Source: Sulfitobacter sp. 20_GPM-1509m
GTDB taxonomy: Bacteria > Pseudomonadota > Alphaproteobacteria > Rhodobacterales > Rhodobacteraceae
Direction of reading: 5' to 3'
NCBI RefSeq assembly: GCF_000620505.1
Contig: NZ_KK211144.1
Span: 627,681 to 691,680 of the forward strand
DNA: 64,000 nt
Part shown: one piece after another, positions 39,585 through 49,350 of the stretch
How positions within the stretch are numbered: the first letter of the stretch is position 1
Layout of the letters: every line of letters begins with the position of its first letter
Notes under the pieces: generated by a model
Seen by the model: the letters and a program-made list of their open reading frames with translations, nothing else
Databases searched by the model: none
Told to the model about the DNA's origin: nothing
Made by a program: the position numbers and the translations under genes

Positions 39585-39965
39585 ATGCCCGCACACCTCG
39601 AACACGCCAATTTCACCGTCTCCGACCCCGCCGCCACCGCCGAGTGGATGTGCGACCTGTTCGGCTGGCACATCCGCTGGCAGGGCGACGCGATTGCAGG
39701 CGGTCGCAGCATCCACGTTGGCACCGACGCGCATTATCTGGCGCTCTACAGCCCCGACGCTCCGCAAAAGGCAAAAGAGTCCAGCTATACCACCGTTGGC
39801 GGGCTGAACCACATTGCCGTCACCACGGACGACCTCGACGCACTGGAAACCCGGATCAAGGCGCGCGGTTTCACCACTGGCAACCATGCCGACTATGAAC
39901 CGGGCCGCCGCTTTTACTTCCACGACGCCGACGGCATCGAATACGAAGTGGTGCAATACGACTGA
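39585..39965 (+). CDS. VOC-family (glyoxalase/bleomycin-resistance type) protein
   Basis: A 126-residue vicinal oxygen chelate protein with two beta-alpha-beta-beta-beta modules (LEHANFTVSDPAATAEWMCD, and LNHIAVTTDDLDALETRI). Metal-type residues are present: His 7 in the first half, His 76 in LNHIAV and the late EYEVV. It is divergent from soxR and has a SoxR-type promoter, so a role in dealing with redox-active compounds is inferred. The substrate is unknown. A dispersed repeat follows its stop. Confidence 0.85.
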   Translation: MPAHLEHANFTVSDPAATAEWMCDLFGWHIRWQGDAIAGGRSIHVGTDAHYLALYSPDAPQKAKESSYTTVGGLNHIAVTTDDLDALETRIKARGFTTGNHADYEPGRRFYFHDADGIEYEVVQYD

Positions 39966-39968
39966 CCC

Positions 39969-40026
39969 CTTCATCTTGCCCGATAAACTCCGGGGGAGCG
40001 CCGCGAGGCGCGGGGGCAGCCCCCCC
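39969..40026 (+). repeat. dispersed intergenic hairpin repeat, copy 5
   Basis: CTTCATCTTGCC, GATAAACTCCGGGGG, hairpin GCGCCGCGAGGCGC, then GGGGGCAGCCCCCC. It starts 4 bases after the VOC stop and lies well before greA, so it may end the VOC transcript. Confidence 0.83.
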
Positions 40027-40172
40027 AAACCCCCGCAGCAGGCACCGCAGATCGGCGACATTCGCCCCGTCGACCACACCCGCCCCTTGCAATCCCCCGC
40101 CGCAATAGGTCAGGTAGCATGCAACATTGACCGGCGGCCACTTTGGCCGCCCAAATCTGCTGGACGTGACCT

Positions 40173-40643
40173 ATGGAAAAGATCCCGATGACCCGCAAGG
40201 GTCACCAAGCCCTTGAGACCGAACTCAAGCACCTGAAATCCGTCGAGCGCCCTGCCATCATCAAGGCTATCGCCGAAGCGCGCGAGCATGGCGACCTGTC
40301 GGAAAACGCCGAATACCATTCCGCCAAGGAAAAGCAGTCCTTCATCGAAGGCCGCATCAAAGAGCTGGAAGGCGCGATTTCGCTTGCCGATGTCATCGAC
40401 CCCACCAAGATGAAAGGCGGCATCAAATTCGGCGCCACTGTCACGCTGGTCGACGAGGACACCGACGAAGAGAAAACCTATCAGATCGTCGGCGAATACG
40501 AGGCCAACATCGAAGCAGGCCTGCTGAACATCAAATCCCCCATCGCCCGCGCCCTGATCGGCAAGGAAGAAGGTGACAGCGTCGAGGTACACACCCCCGG
40601 CGGCGGCAAATCCTATGAAGTGCTGAAAATCGCGTTCATCTGA
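40173..40643 (+). CDS. greA: transcription elongation factor GreA
   Basis: Rescues backtracked RNA polymerase by promoting cleavage of the 3' end of the transcript, 156 residues. The N-terminal coiled coil (residues about 8-75) has the tip region [20 protein letters not shown] with the acidic residues that reach the active site. The C-terminal globular domain ends [14 protein letters not shown]. It is followed 14 bases later by a membrane protein gene, probably co-transcribed. Confidence 0.98.
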   Translation: MEKIPMTRKGHQALETELKHLKSVERPAIIKAIAEAREHGDLSENAEYHSAKEKQSFIEGRIKELEGAISLADVIDPTKMKGGIKFGATVTLVDEDTDEEKTYQIVGEYEANIEAGLLNIKSPIARALIGKEEGDSVEVHTPGGGKSYEVLKIAFI

Positions 40644-40657
40644 TCGGAATCCCAGAC

Positions 40658-41731
40658 ATGGCCGACACGTCGCCCAGCGCAAACGCATCCAATCAGAGCC
40701 AGCCCCGCCCCGGGTCGCCGACATTGGCGCGCCCGACGCCGCTGGGTATCTATGACCGCCCGCGCTCAGAGGGCATCTCGGGAATCGAGATCATCGCCAT
40801 TGCCCTGTCTGCCATCTGGCTGCTGGGGTCTGCGGTGTTCTTTCTCAGCATGCCATCGGCGCCCGAAGGGCAGGAGAGCGGCAACCGCGGACTGATGTTC
40901 CTGATGACCATGCTGGCGATCTTCATGCCGGTTGGCATGATCTGGGTCGCCGCCACCGCCGCCAAGGCAAGCCGCGTCATGCGCGAGGAAAGCCAACGTT
41001 TGCAGGCGGCGATTGATGCCATCCGTCAGGCCTATATCGCCCAGCAGCACAGCCGCGATAAGTCGATTGAACCTTCAGTCGCCCGCAAGCTGGATGAAAT
41101 CGCGGCCGCCGCCAAGAAAACCGAAACCACGCTGGCCACCTTCCACACCCGCCGCGATGCGGTGCAACCGGCCCGTCACACGCCGCCACCCATGGCGCCG
41201 CAGGCCGCCGACGATCAGCCCAAGCTGGCGCTCGGCACCTCCTCCGAGGAGACCGCGCCCCCCCTGCCCCGCGAGGATTTCATCCGCGCCCTGAACTTCC
41301 CCGAAACCGCCGAGGACACTGCCGGATTTTCTGCCCTGCGCCGCGCACTCAAGGACCGGCCAACCGCCCAGATGATCCAGGCCGCCCAGGACATTCTGAC
41401 CCTGCTCAGCCAGGACGGCATCTATATGGACGACCTGCGCCCCGACCGTGCCCGCCCCGAGATCTGGCGCAGCTTTGCCCAAGGCGCGCGTGGCCGCAGT
41501 GTTGCCGCGCTGGGTGGCGTGCGGGACCGCTCGTCGCTGGCGTTGACCGCGGGCCGGATGAAACAGGACCCGATCTTCCGCGACGCCGCGCACCATTTCC
41601 TGCGCCGCTTTGACCGCAGCTTTGCCGCCTTCGAGGCCGAAGCCGATGACGCCGACATCTCGGCACTGGCCGACACCCGCACCGCGCGTGCTTTCATGCT
41701 GCTGGGCCGTGTGGCAGGGACGTTTGACTAG
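40658..41731 (+). CDS. conserved membrane protein of unknown function
   Basis: A 357-residue protein with two transmembrane helices (about 43-65, GIEIIAIALSAIWLLGSAVFF; and 80-101, FLMTMLAIFMPVGMIWVAAT). A short cytoplasmic coiled-coil stretch (about 108-165) and a helical C-terminal domain (about 205-357) follow. The N-terminus is proline-rich and disordered. No catalytic motif was recognised. It lies 14 bases after greA. The gene looks real: codon use and length are regular. Its function is unknown. Confidence 0.75.
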   Translation: MADTSPSANASNQSQPRPGSPTLARPTPLGIYDRPRSEGISGIEIIAIALSAIWLLGSAVFFLSMPSAPEGQESGNRGLMFLMTMLAIFMPVGMIWVAATAAKASRVMREESQRLQAAIDAIRQAYIAQQHSRDKSIEPSVARKLDEIAAAAKKTETTLATFHTRRDAVQPARHTPPPMAPQAADDQPKLALGTSSEETAPPLPREDFIRALNFPETAEDTAGFSALRRALKDRPTAQMIQAAQDILTLLSQDGIYMDDLRPDRARPEIWRSFAQGARGRSVAALGGVRDRSSLALTAGRMKQDPIFRDAAHHFLRRFDRSFAAFEAEADDADISALADTRTARAFMLLGRVAGTFD

Positions 41732-41809
41732 GCTCTGGAGCGCTTTGCACCGCCACAAACCTTTGTGCCAGATCGAGGCCATGACGCGCATCGCTGCGCG
41801 CAGATCACC

Positions 41810-42698
41810 CTATTCGCCGCGCAACGCCGCCCCATGCGCCTCGATCACCGCCACCAGATGATCCGCCACCACCCGCACCCGCTGTGAGGCCAGCAGATCA
41901 CTGTGCATCACCAGCCAGATGTCCTGATCCACGCCCAGCTCCACCGGCAGCCGCTCCAACCCAGCCTCCCGCGCCAGGAAATGCGGCAGCACGGCCAGCC
42001 CCAACCCGGCCTTAGCTGCACTCAATTGCGAAGCCAGCGTCGACGTTACCACCGCCGGTGCGGCATCGCGAAAGCTGCGCGCCAACCATTGCGCGGCTGG
42101 CAAATCGCCAAAGCGGTCGGCCCAAGCGATGTAGCTGTCGCCCTCGAGCCCCGTGCCGCCCCCGCGCTGCGCCACGTAATCCACGGATCCGTACAGGCCA
42201 AAACCCAAACTTCCGATCCGCCGCACGGTCAGATGCCCCCGCGTCGGGCGCACCATGCGCACCGCCAGATCCGCATCCCGCTTGTGCAGGTTGACCGAGG
42301 CCACGTCCGTCGACACCTCGACCGTCAGCCCCGGGTGCGCCGCCAGCAACGAGCCCAGTGACGGGATCAGCAGCGGATTTGCCAGATTTTCGGCTGTGGC
42401 CACCCGCACATGCCCACGCACTCCGCGCCCCGCTTGAGCGGCACTTTGGAACCCGTCCATGGCCGCTTCCAACGCCTCGGCGCGGGGCATCAATGCGCTG
42501 CCTTCATCGGTCAACTGGTATCCGGTCTGTGCCCGCGCGAACAACGGCACACCCAGCGCCGCCTCCAACCAACCGCTCGATTCGCCGCGACACAGTGGCG
42601 ACACCCGCGCCAAGGGACGCCGCAGCGCCGGTCAGCGTGCCGGTCCGCGCCACCGCCAGAAAGGCGGGCGTGTCGTTCCAGTTCACCGCATCTTCCAT
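41810..42698 (-). pseudogene. LysR-family regulator frameshifted by a 4-bp duplication
   Basis: The 5' part (42698 downward) encodes a normal LysR helix-turn-helix (WNDTPAFLAVARTGTLTGAA, VATVSRRIERL) and then runs into a short nonsense tail ending at 42504. The rest (EAALGVPLFARAQTGYQLTDEG and the whole effector domain) continues in another frame down to 41810. On the plus strand the junction is CCAACCAACC (42565-42574), a tandem doubling of CCAA. With one unit removed the frames join exactly as RRIERLEAALGVPLFA. A full-length protein is not made unless by frameshifting. It diverges from an aldo/keto reductase gene it would normally control. Confidence 0.85.
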
Positions 42699-42713
42699 TT
42701 TTCGAAAACAACC

Positions 42714-42747
42714 TTCTGATGTTATCTATATTCTTCCGGTATCAGAA
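42714..42747. promoter_or_regulatory. inverted repeat in the lysR / aldo-keto reductase spacer
   Basis: TTCTGAT and ATCAGAA (7-bp arms, 20 bases apart) lie between the divergent starts, the usual place for a LysR operator and the reductase promoter. Confidence 0.45.
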
Positions 42748-42787
42748 TACGCATCTTGTCCTCATCCCTCAATCAAAAGGACAAACC

Positions 42788-43767
<980 letters not shown>

Positions 43768-43771
<4 letters not shown>

Positions 43772-44145
43772 ACACCCCACGCACCGACCGCACGATTGCA
43801 TTGCTTGAGACCTTGGAAAAAGGCGCCGCTGCCAAGGTTCAGGCCAACCTGAACACCATGGCCCCCGATATGTTCGACACGCTTCTGGGCTTCGGCCTGG
43901 CCGACGTTCTGGACCGCCCCGGCATCGACCTGCGCACCCGCGAGATGCTGACGGTGGCGGCGCTGACCGCGATGGGGACCGCGCCCGAACAGCTGGAATT
44001 CCACATTCGCGCTGCCCTGAACACCGGCGTCACGCGGGATGAAATCGTGGAAATCCTGTTGCAGATGGCGGTCTATGCCGGTGTGCCTGCCTGCATCAAC
44101 GGCGTGGCGGCGGCGCGCAAGGCGTTCGACGCCCACGGCATCTGA
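43768..44145 (+). CDS. carboxymuconolactone decarboxylase-family protein
   Basis: A 125-residue all-helical protein of the CMD/AhpD-like family (LLGFGLADVLDRPGIDLRTREMLTVAALTAMG, then LEFHIRAALNTGVTRDEIVEIL, with the typical HIRAA histidine). There is no CxxC pair in AhpD position; the only late cysteine is in PACINGVAA. It is translationally coupled to the aldo/keto reductase, so both are probably needed in one reaction route that the lysR product would have regulated. Confidence 0.88.
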
Positions 44146-46242
44146 TCACAGCCCGAAACCACCCCAGGGGATAAATCGCACCGGATCGCCGCGTTTGACC
44201 ACCAGCGGGCCGTCGGGCAATTCCACCAGCCCTTCGGCCCAGCTGAGCCCGCTGATCCGGCCCGACCCTTCGGACCGGAACACCTCGACCACGCCCTCTC
44301 GCATCCGGGCGCGCAAATATTCGCGGCGGCCCGGTTTCTTGGATTTTTCGAATCCCGCAGGCACCGTAAAGCCCTGCGGTTCCTGCCAACCGGACCCGGC
44401 CAGCAACGCCAGCGCAGGGGCGGCGAAAACCAGCGTGCAAACCATCGCCGCCACCGGATTGCCCGGCAGCCCAAAGACCGGCGTGCCCTTCCACATCCCC
44501 AAGGCCAAGGGCCGCCCCGGCTTGACCGCAATACGCCACAGCGCCAGCGCACCCGCTTCGCGCAGCAGGGCCGACACGTGGTCTTCATCCCCCGCGGATG
44601 CACCACCGCTGGTCAGGATCGCATCAACCTGCGCCCCATCCAGCGCCGCCGCCAGCGCGGCGCGATCGTCCCGCACCCGGCCAAGGTCTACGGCCACGTG
44701 GCCCAGCCGCGTGAGTAACCCCAGCAACATCGGGCGATTGGCGTCGTAAATCTGTGTTTCGCCTGCATCCGTGCCCGCCTCTGCCAATTCGTCACCCGTG
44801 GACAGCACACCAACCCGCAGGGGCGCAAAGACCGGCACCGCACCGACACCCACTGCCGCCAAAAGCGCCAGATCGGCAGGGGTCAGCCGCCGCCCCTGCG
44901 GCAGCACCTCATCGCCTGCGGCCACATCCTCGCCCGCACGACGGCTGTTCGCGCCCGCCTTGACCGGCCCGTTGAACGCAATGCGGTCGCCGTCAACGGT
45001 CACGTCCTCTTGCAGCACCACGGTGTCCACCCCCGCAGGCAAGGCCGCCCCCGTCAGCACCCGCACCGCATGGCCCGCAGGTACCGCGCCGTCGAAATCA
45101 CCGCCCGCCGCTGCGCGCCCCGCGACCAGCGGCAGCACATGCACTCCGGCCTCACGCCCTCCGGCAAAGCCGTATCCGTCCACAGCGGTATTCGGGCGCG
45201 GCGGGTTGGACCGTAACGCCGTCACGGGAGCGGCCAACACGCGACCCAGCGCCTGCTGGACAGCAACCATTTCCACCTTTGCCACCGGCGTCAGCCGCTC
45301 TTGCAGCAAGGTCAAAGCCTCATCCACCGGCGTCCAGTTCACACCGGGCGGTAGCGCAAAGCAATCGTTGGACAGGGGCGGCGGCAAGGGCCCGTCGGGG
45401 CGCAACGCAGCGCGCAAGGTATCCTCATGCCCCAGCCCCAGAATCCAGCCTTCTTCGGTGTCACCTTCGGCCAGCATCGCGGCCAACCGATCAGGCGCAA
45501 GCGCGGACAGGGCCTGCGACAGAACCCGCACCTGTGCGGCATCCTTGATCTCATCAGGCTGCGCGCGCGCGGCAATCTCGGGCGCGATCAGCGACGGCCA
45601 GACCTCGACCAGCGCGATCCCTGTGTCCAGGGTCTGAAACGGCCACACCGCCAGATCATCGCCAAACCGCTGCCGCAACCGCGCCAGCACCGGCAGGCCC
45701 ATCAGCGCCTGCGACCCCACCGACCCAGCGCCGCTCAGCTGCCAGACGGCAAAGGCCCCCTTGGCCAGCACCTCGGCGCGGCGCCGTTCGGCAAAGGGGT
45801 TGGCATAATCGGCCTTGGTGCGCGCCAGCCCGTCAATGTCGCGCTTCAACCCATTGCCCCAGAACGGCCCCTTGACGCCGAGCGACAGGTTGATCGCTCC
45901 GGCCACATCAAATCGGTTGTTGGCCTTGGGCGCATCCTCGATCCGCTCCGCGAACCAGTCCCACAATTCCAGCGGATCATCCGTGCCCGCCACGGCGCGC
46001 GCAAAGCCCTGCGGATAGCCAAAGGGGAAGTCGAACCCGACCATCACCCGGCGGCCTGCCGCCCGCTCGGCCCGCACCGCGTCGCCAATCCAATCCTCGG
46101 CCACCTGACGGTTGCGCAGATAGACAGGTGCATCCGCCACGCCGCCGCGCGCCACACAGGCCCAGATCGCATCGGCCTTGGGCGTCGCGCCACGGTCGTT
46201 GCCCCCGGACCAGTCCACCACTATCACCGTGTCGAACATCAC
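44146..46242 (-). CDS. fusion of DUF429-like domain and MoeA-type molybdotransferase
   Basis: A 698-residue protein in two parts. Residues 1 to about 300 look like an RNase H-fold DUF429 domain (VIVVDWSGG near residue 8, VMVGFDFPFG near 67), of unknown role. Residues about 303-698 are MoeA (gephyrin-like), which inserts molybdate into molybdopterin: NTAVDGYGF, GVLSTGDEL, TSGGASAGDEDHV and FGLPGNPVAAM. It is the last gene of fdhD-mobA-mobB-moeA, overlapping mobB by four bases. Its stop touches the convergent carboxymuconolactone-type gene stop with no base between. Confidence 0.88.
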   Translation of the reverse strand: MMFDTVIVVDWSGGNDRGATPKADAIWACVARGGVADAPVYLRNRQVAEDWIGDAVRAERAAGRRVMVGFDFPFGYPQGFARAVAGTDDPLELWDWFAERIEDAPKANNRFDVAGAINLSLGVKGPFWGNGLKRDIDGLARTKADYANPFAERRRAEVLAKGAFAVWQLSGAGSVGSQALMGLPVLARLRQRFGDDLAVWPFQTLDTGIALVEVWPSLIAPEIAARAQPDEIKDAAQVRVLSQALSALAPDRLAAMLAEGDTEEGWILGLGHEDTLRAALRPDGPLPPPLSNDCFALPPGVNWTPVDEALTLLQERLTPVAKVEMVAVQQALGRVLAAPVTALRSNPPRPNTAVDGYGFAGGREAGVHVLPLVAGRAAAGGDFDGAVPAGHAVRVLTGAALPAGVDTVVLQEDVTVDGDRIAFNGPVKAGANSRRAGEDVAAGDEVLPQGRRLTPADLALLAAVGVGAVPVFAPLRVGVLSTGDELAEAGTDAGETQIYDANRPMLLGLLTRLGHVAVDLGRVRDDRAALAAALDGAQVDAILTSGGASAGDEDHVSALLREAGALALWRIAVKPGRPLALGMWKGTPVFGLPGNPVAAMVCTLVFAAPALALLAGSGWQEPQGFTVPAGFEKSKKPGRREYLRARMREGVVEVFRSEGSGRISGLSWAEGLVELPDGPLVVKRGDPVRFIPWGGFGL

Positions 46243-46730
46243 AGGCCCACCTGCGCCAGAATGAAATCGGCAATCGCGCCTGTGTCGTCCAGATCAAACA
46301 CCGGCACGGCCACGTCCACCGCGCTGTCACTGGCCACCGCCCGCACCGTCGGATCGTCGGGCGCGATCAGCGGATTACCGGTTTCGGCCCTGTGCGCCTC
46401 GACCTTGGGATGGGCGTCGCGCTTGTATCCCTCAACCAGCACCAGATCGACCGGCGACAGTTTCTCCAGCAGCGCAGACAGCGGCAATTCATCCGCGCCC
46501 CGCATTTCGTGCATCAAGGCGAACCGGTTGCGCGAGGCCAGCAGCACTTCGGAGGCCCCTGCAACACGGTGCCGATGGCTGTCCTTACCCGGATGATCCA
46601 CGTCAAAGGAATGGTGCGCATGTTTCACCGTGCTGACGGTGATGCCACGTCCCGTGATCTCGGTCACCAGCCGCTCCATCAACCCCGTCTTGCCCGCGTT
46701 CTTCCAGCCGACAACACCAAAAATTCTCAT
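46239..46730 (-). CDS. mobB: molybdopterin-guanine dinucleotide biosynthesis protein MobB
   Basis: GTP-binding partner of MobA, 163 residues. The N-terminal P-loop (FGVVGWKNAGKTGLMERLV) and the STVKHAHHSFDVDHPGKDS segment are diagnostic. It overlaps both mobA and the MoeA fusion by four bases, forming a tightly packed operon. Confidence 0.95.
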   Translation of the reverse strand: MRIFGVVGWKNAGKTGLMERLVTEITGRGITVSTVKHAHHSFDVDHPGKDSHRHRVAGASEVLLASRNRFALMHEMRGADELPLSALLEKLSPVDLVLVEGYKRDAHPKVEAHRAETGNPLIAPDDPTVRAVASDSAVDVAVPVFDLDDTGAIADFILAQVGL

Positions 46731-47353
46731 AGCATCGCCTCTGCTGCCGCCAGATCCTCGGGCGTGTTGACGTTGAAAAACGGATCACCCGCATCCGGAA
46801 ACTCCGCCAACCGCCCGTCGTGCGCGTCTGTCCAGATCACAACCTTGCGCAGCCCGTCCTGCAAAGCGGCGCGCAGATCGTCGCGCAGGGCCACTGGCCA
46901 CAGGCCAAACGTCGGGTGCCGGATCAACCCTGCGGTCATCGAGCGCGTGTCCGCATCGCCGCGCGGCGTCGCAGCCAGCGCCAGTGGGGCGGCCATCCCT
47001 TCGGCGGCCATCAGCAACCGCGGCACCAGATCACAGGGAAAGAACGGCGTGTCGGCGGCCACGGTCACGATCGCATCGGCCCCCAGTTCCGCTGCCCAAT
47101 CCAGCCCGGCGAGTACGCCCGCCAACGGCCCCGCGAACCCTTCCACACTGTCCGCCACCACCGGCAGGCCAAAGCCCGCAAACCGCGCCGGATCGCCATT
47201 GGCGTTCAGCGCCAGCCCCGCCACCTGCGGCTCCAGCCGCGCAATCACCCGCGCCAGCAGGCTCTGCCCGCCCAAAGGCAACAGCGCCTTGTCACCGCCG
47301 CCCATCCGCGTGGCCAGACCACCGGCCAGGATAACACCCAAGGGTTGCTTCAT
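46727..47353 (-). CDS. mobA: molybdenum cofactor guanylyltransferase
   Basis: Attaches GMP to molybdopterin to make the guanine dinucleotide form needed by formate dehydrogenase and other DMSO-reductase-family enzymes, 208 residues. The nucleotide loop LAGGLATRMGGGDK and VAADTPFFP (metal site) are typical. It overlaps fdhD and mobB by four bases each. Confidence 0.95.
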   Translation of the reverse strand: MKQPLGVILAGGLATRMGGGDKALLPLGGQSLLARVIARLEPQVAGLALNANGDPARFAGFGLPVVADSVEGFAGPLAGVLAGLDWAAELGADAIVTVAADTPFFPCDLVPRLLMAAEGMAAPLALAATPRGDADTRSMTAGLIRHPTFGLWPVALRDDLRAALQDGLRKVVIWTDAHDGRLAEFPDAGDPFFNVNTPEDLAAAEAML

Positions 47354-48240
47354 TCCCCGCTCCCCTTGCGGCCCGACTTGCGCGGCTCGTCCTGAACCGC
47401 AGCGGGATCAGCATCGCGGATCAGGCGGTCTTCACCCGCAAGACAGACGAACCGCTGCCCCCGCATCCGGCCGATCAGTGTCAGCCCGACCTGTTGCGCA
47501 ATCTCGACGCCCCAGGCGGTAAAGCCCGAGCGGGACGCCAGCACCGGAATACCCATCATCGCGGTCTTGATCACCATTTCGGACGTTAAACGCCCCGTTG
47601 TGTACAGGATCTTGTCGTCGGCGCTCACGCCCTCGTCCAGCATCCAGCCTGCGATCTTGTCCACCGCGTTGTGCCGCCCCACGTCCTCCATATAGACCAG
47701 CGGGCGGTCCTGATGGCACAGCACCGTGCCGTGAATCGCCCCCGCCTCAAGGTACAGCGACGGCGTGCGGTTGATCGCGGCACTCAGCGCATAAAGCCAC
47801 GAGGTGCGCACGGGCGTTGCAGGCAGCACTACGCCGTCCAGCCCCTCCATCATGTCGCCAAAGACCGTGCCCACGGCGCAACCGCTGGTGCGGGTTTTCT
47901 TTTTCAGCTTGTCCTCGTGGTTGGTCTGGCGCGCCGTGCGCACCACCACCACTTGCAATTCCTCGTCATAATCGACACCGGTGACGACATCATCATCGCC
48001 CAGCATCCGCTGGTTGCGCAGAAAGCCCAGCGCCAGATATTCGGGGTAGTCGCCGATGGTCATGGCCGTGACGATTTCCTGCGCGTTCAGATAGATCGTC
48101 AGGGGCCGCTCCTCGACCACAGAGAGATCGACCTGCGCACCCGTATGGTCCCGCCCCGTCACGCTGCGGGTCAGACCGGCCCGCGCGGGCATCGGTGCGA
48201 TCAGATAGCTGCCTGAATTGTCTTGCGTCGCCAATTGCAT
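47350..48240 (-). CDS. fdhD: formate dehydrogenase accessory sulfurtransferase FdhD
   Basis: Passes sulfur to the molybdenum cofactor of formate dehydrogenase, 296 residues. The family signatures VYMEDVGRHNAVDK and ILYTTGRLTSEMV are present. The loop that in E. coli is C121-x-x-C124 here reads SGCAVGT, so Cys 121 is kept but position 124 is Gly. It is the first gene of fdhD-mobA-mobB-moeA. Formate dehydrogenase itself is not in the window. Confidence 0.94.
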   Translation of the reverse strand: MQLATQDNSGSYLIAPMPARAGLTRSVTGRDHTGAQVDLSVVEERPLTIYLNAQEIVTAMTIGDYPEYLALGFLRNQRMLGDDDVVTGVDYDEELQVVVVRTARQTNHEDKLKKKTRTSGCAVGTVFGDMMEGLDGVVLPATPVRTSWLYALSAAINRTPSLYLEAGAIHGTVLCHQDRPLVYMEDVGRHNAVDKIAGWMLDEGVSADDKILYTTGRLTSEMVIKTAMMGIPVLASRSGFTAWGVEIAQQVGLTLIGRMRGQRFVCLAGEDRLIRDADPAAVQDEPRKSGRKGSGE

Positions 48241-48286
48241 CCCCTGTCTTTGCCCGCTACCTCTAGACCAACACTAAGGTTTCACA

Positions 48287-48994
48287 ATGTCCACCACCAC
48301 ACCGAAAACCGCCTTTTGGCGCGGCGTCCGCGACAGCGCGCCCTTTACCCTTGTTGCGGGCCCCTTTGCGCTGCTCTTTGGTGTGATCGCCACCGAAGCG
48401 GGGTTGAACCTGTTCGAGGTCATGACCTTTTCGCTGGCGGTGATCGCAGGAGCGGCGCAGTTCACCGCGCTGCAACTGATGCAGGAAAATGCACCCACCG
48501 TGGTCGTCATCATCTCGGCGCTGGCCGTGAACCTGCGGGTGGCAATGTATTCCGCCGCCCTCACCCCCTATCTGGGACGCGCGCCGATGTGGCAGCGGGT
48601 GTTCGCGGCCTATCTGCTGGTCGATCAAAGCTATGCGCTGAGCCATCAGAAGTTCGAGGCCGAGCCGGAGATGACCGTGCCCGAGCGGATGGGCTATTAC
48701 ATGGGCACCTGCCTGTTGGTGATGTCGGTCTGGTATGGCGCCAGTCTTGCGGGTGCCATCATCGGAAGCGCGCTGCCGCCGCAGATCCCGATTGATTTCG
48801 CCCTGCCGATTGCATTTCTGGCCATGGTCGCCCCGGCTCTGCGCACCCTGCCCCATGTCATCGCGGCCTTTACGGCTGTTGTCGTAAGCCTGTTTGCCGC
48901 CTCTGTGCCGTGGTCGCTGGGGCTGATCATCGCGGGGGCTGCCGGCATGATCGCGGGCGCACAGGCCGAACAGTGGATGGAGCGGCGCACATGA
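48287..48994 (+). CDS. azlC: AzlC-family branched-chain amino acid exporter subunit
   Basis: Membrane protein of 235 residues, large subunit of the two-part AzlCD/YgaZH exporter. The N-terminal PFTLVAGPFALLFGVIATEAGL and AGAAQFTALQLM are family signatures, with about six helices in total. It ends overlapping azlD by four bases. It is divergent from fdhD with only 46 bases between the starts. Confidence 0.93.
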   Translation: MSTTTPKTAFWRGVRDSAPFTLVAGPFALLFGVIATEAGLNLFEVMTFSLAVIAGAAQFTALQLMQENAPTVVVIISALAVNLRVAMYSAALTPYLGRAPMWQRVFAAYLLVDQSYALSHQKFEAEPEMTVPERMGYYMGTCLLVMSVWYGASLAGAIIGSALPPQIPIDFALPIAFLAMVAPALRTLPHVIAAFTAVVVSLFAASVPWSLGLIIAGAAGMIAGAQAEQWMERRT

Positions 48995-49314
48995 GCACCC
49001 TGACCCTGTGGATTGTCATCATATCGCTGGGCGTGGGCAGCTTTTTCCTGCGCTTTTCGTTTCTGGGGCTGGTCGGTGACCGTCCCCTGCCGCCCTGGCT
49101 GCTGCGCCACCTGCGCTATACGGCGGTGGCAATCCTGCCTGCGATGGTGACACCGCTGGTGGCTTTTTCCAACGACGCAGGCACCGGACCCGAGCCGGGT
49201 CGGCTGCTGGCGGCGCTGGTGGCTGTGGCGGTGGGTGCGAAAACCAAGAACGTGCTGGCGGCCATCGGGTCCGGTGCCGCGGTGCTGACGCTCTATATTC
49301 TGGTTACGGGATAA
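48991..49314 (+). CDS. azlD: AzlD-family branched-chain amino acid exporter subunit
   Basis: A 107-residue small subunit with three to four helices (LWIVIISLGVGSFFLRFSFL, YTAVAILPAMVTPLVAF). The start was placed at the ATGA overlap with azlC. The pair exports branched-chain amino acids in characterised relatives. Confidence 0.92.
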   Translation: MSTLTLWIVIISLGVGSFFLRFSFLGLVGDRPLPPWLLRHLRYTAVAILPAMVTPLVAFSNDAGTGPEPGRLLAALVAVAVGAKTKNVLAAIGSGAAVLTLYILVTG

Positions 49315-49319
49315 GCGGC

Positions 49320-49339
49320 GGGCGGTGTCATCACCGCCC
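49320..49339. terminator. terminator-like hairpin after azlD
   Basis: GGGCGGTG, loop TCAT, CACCGCCC, perfect 8-bp stem, 5 bases after the azlD stop and between two convergent genes. There is no clear T run. Confidence 0.6.
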
Positions 49340-49350
49340 TACCGACAAGA

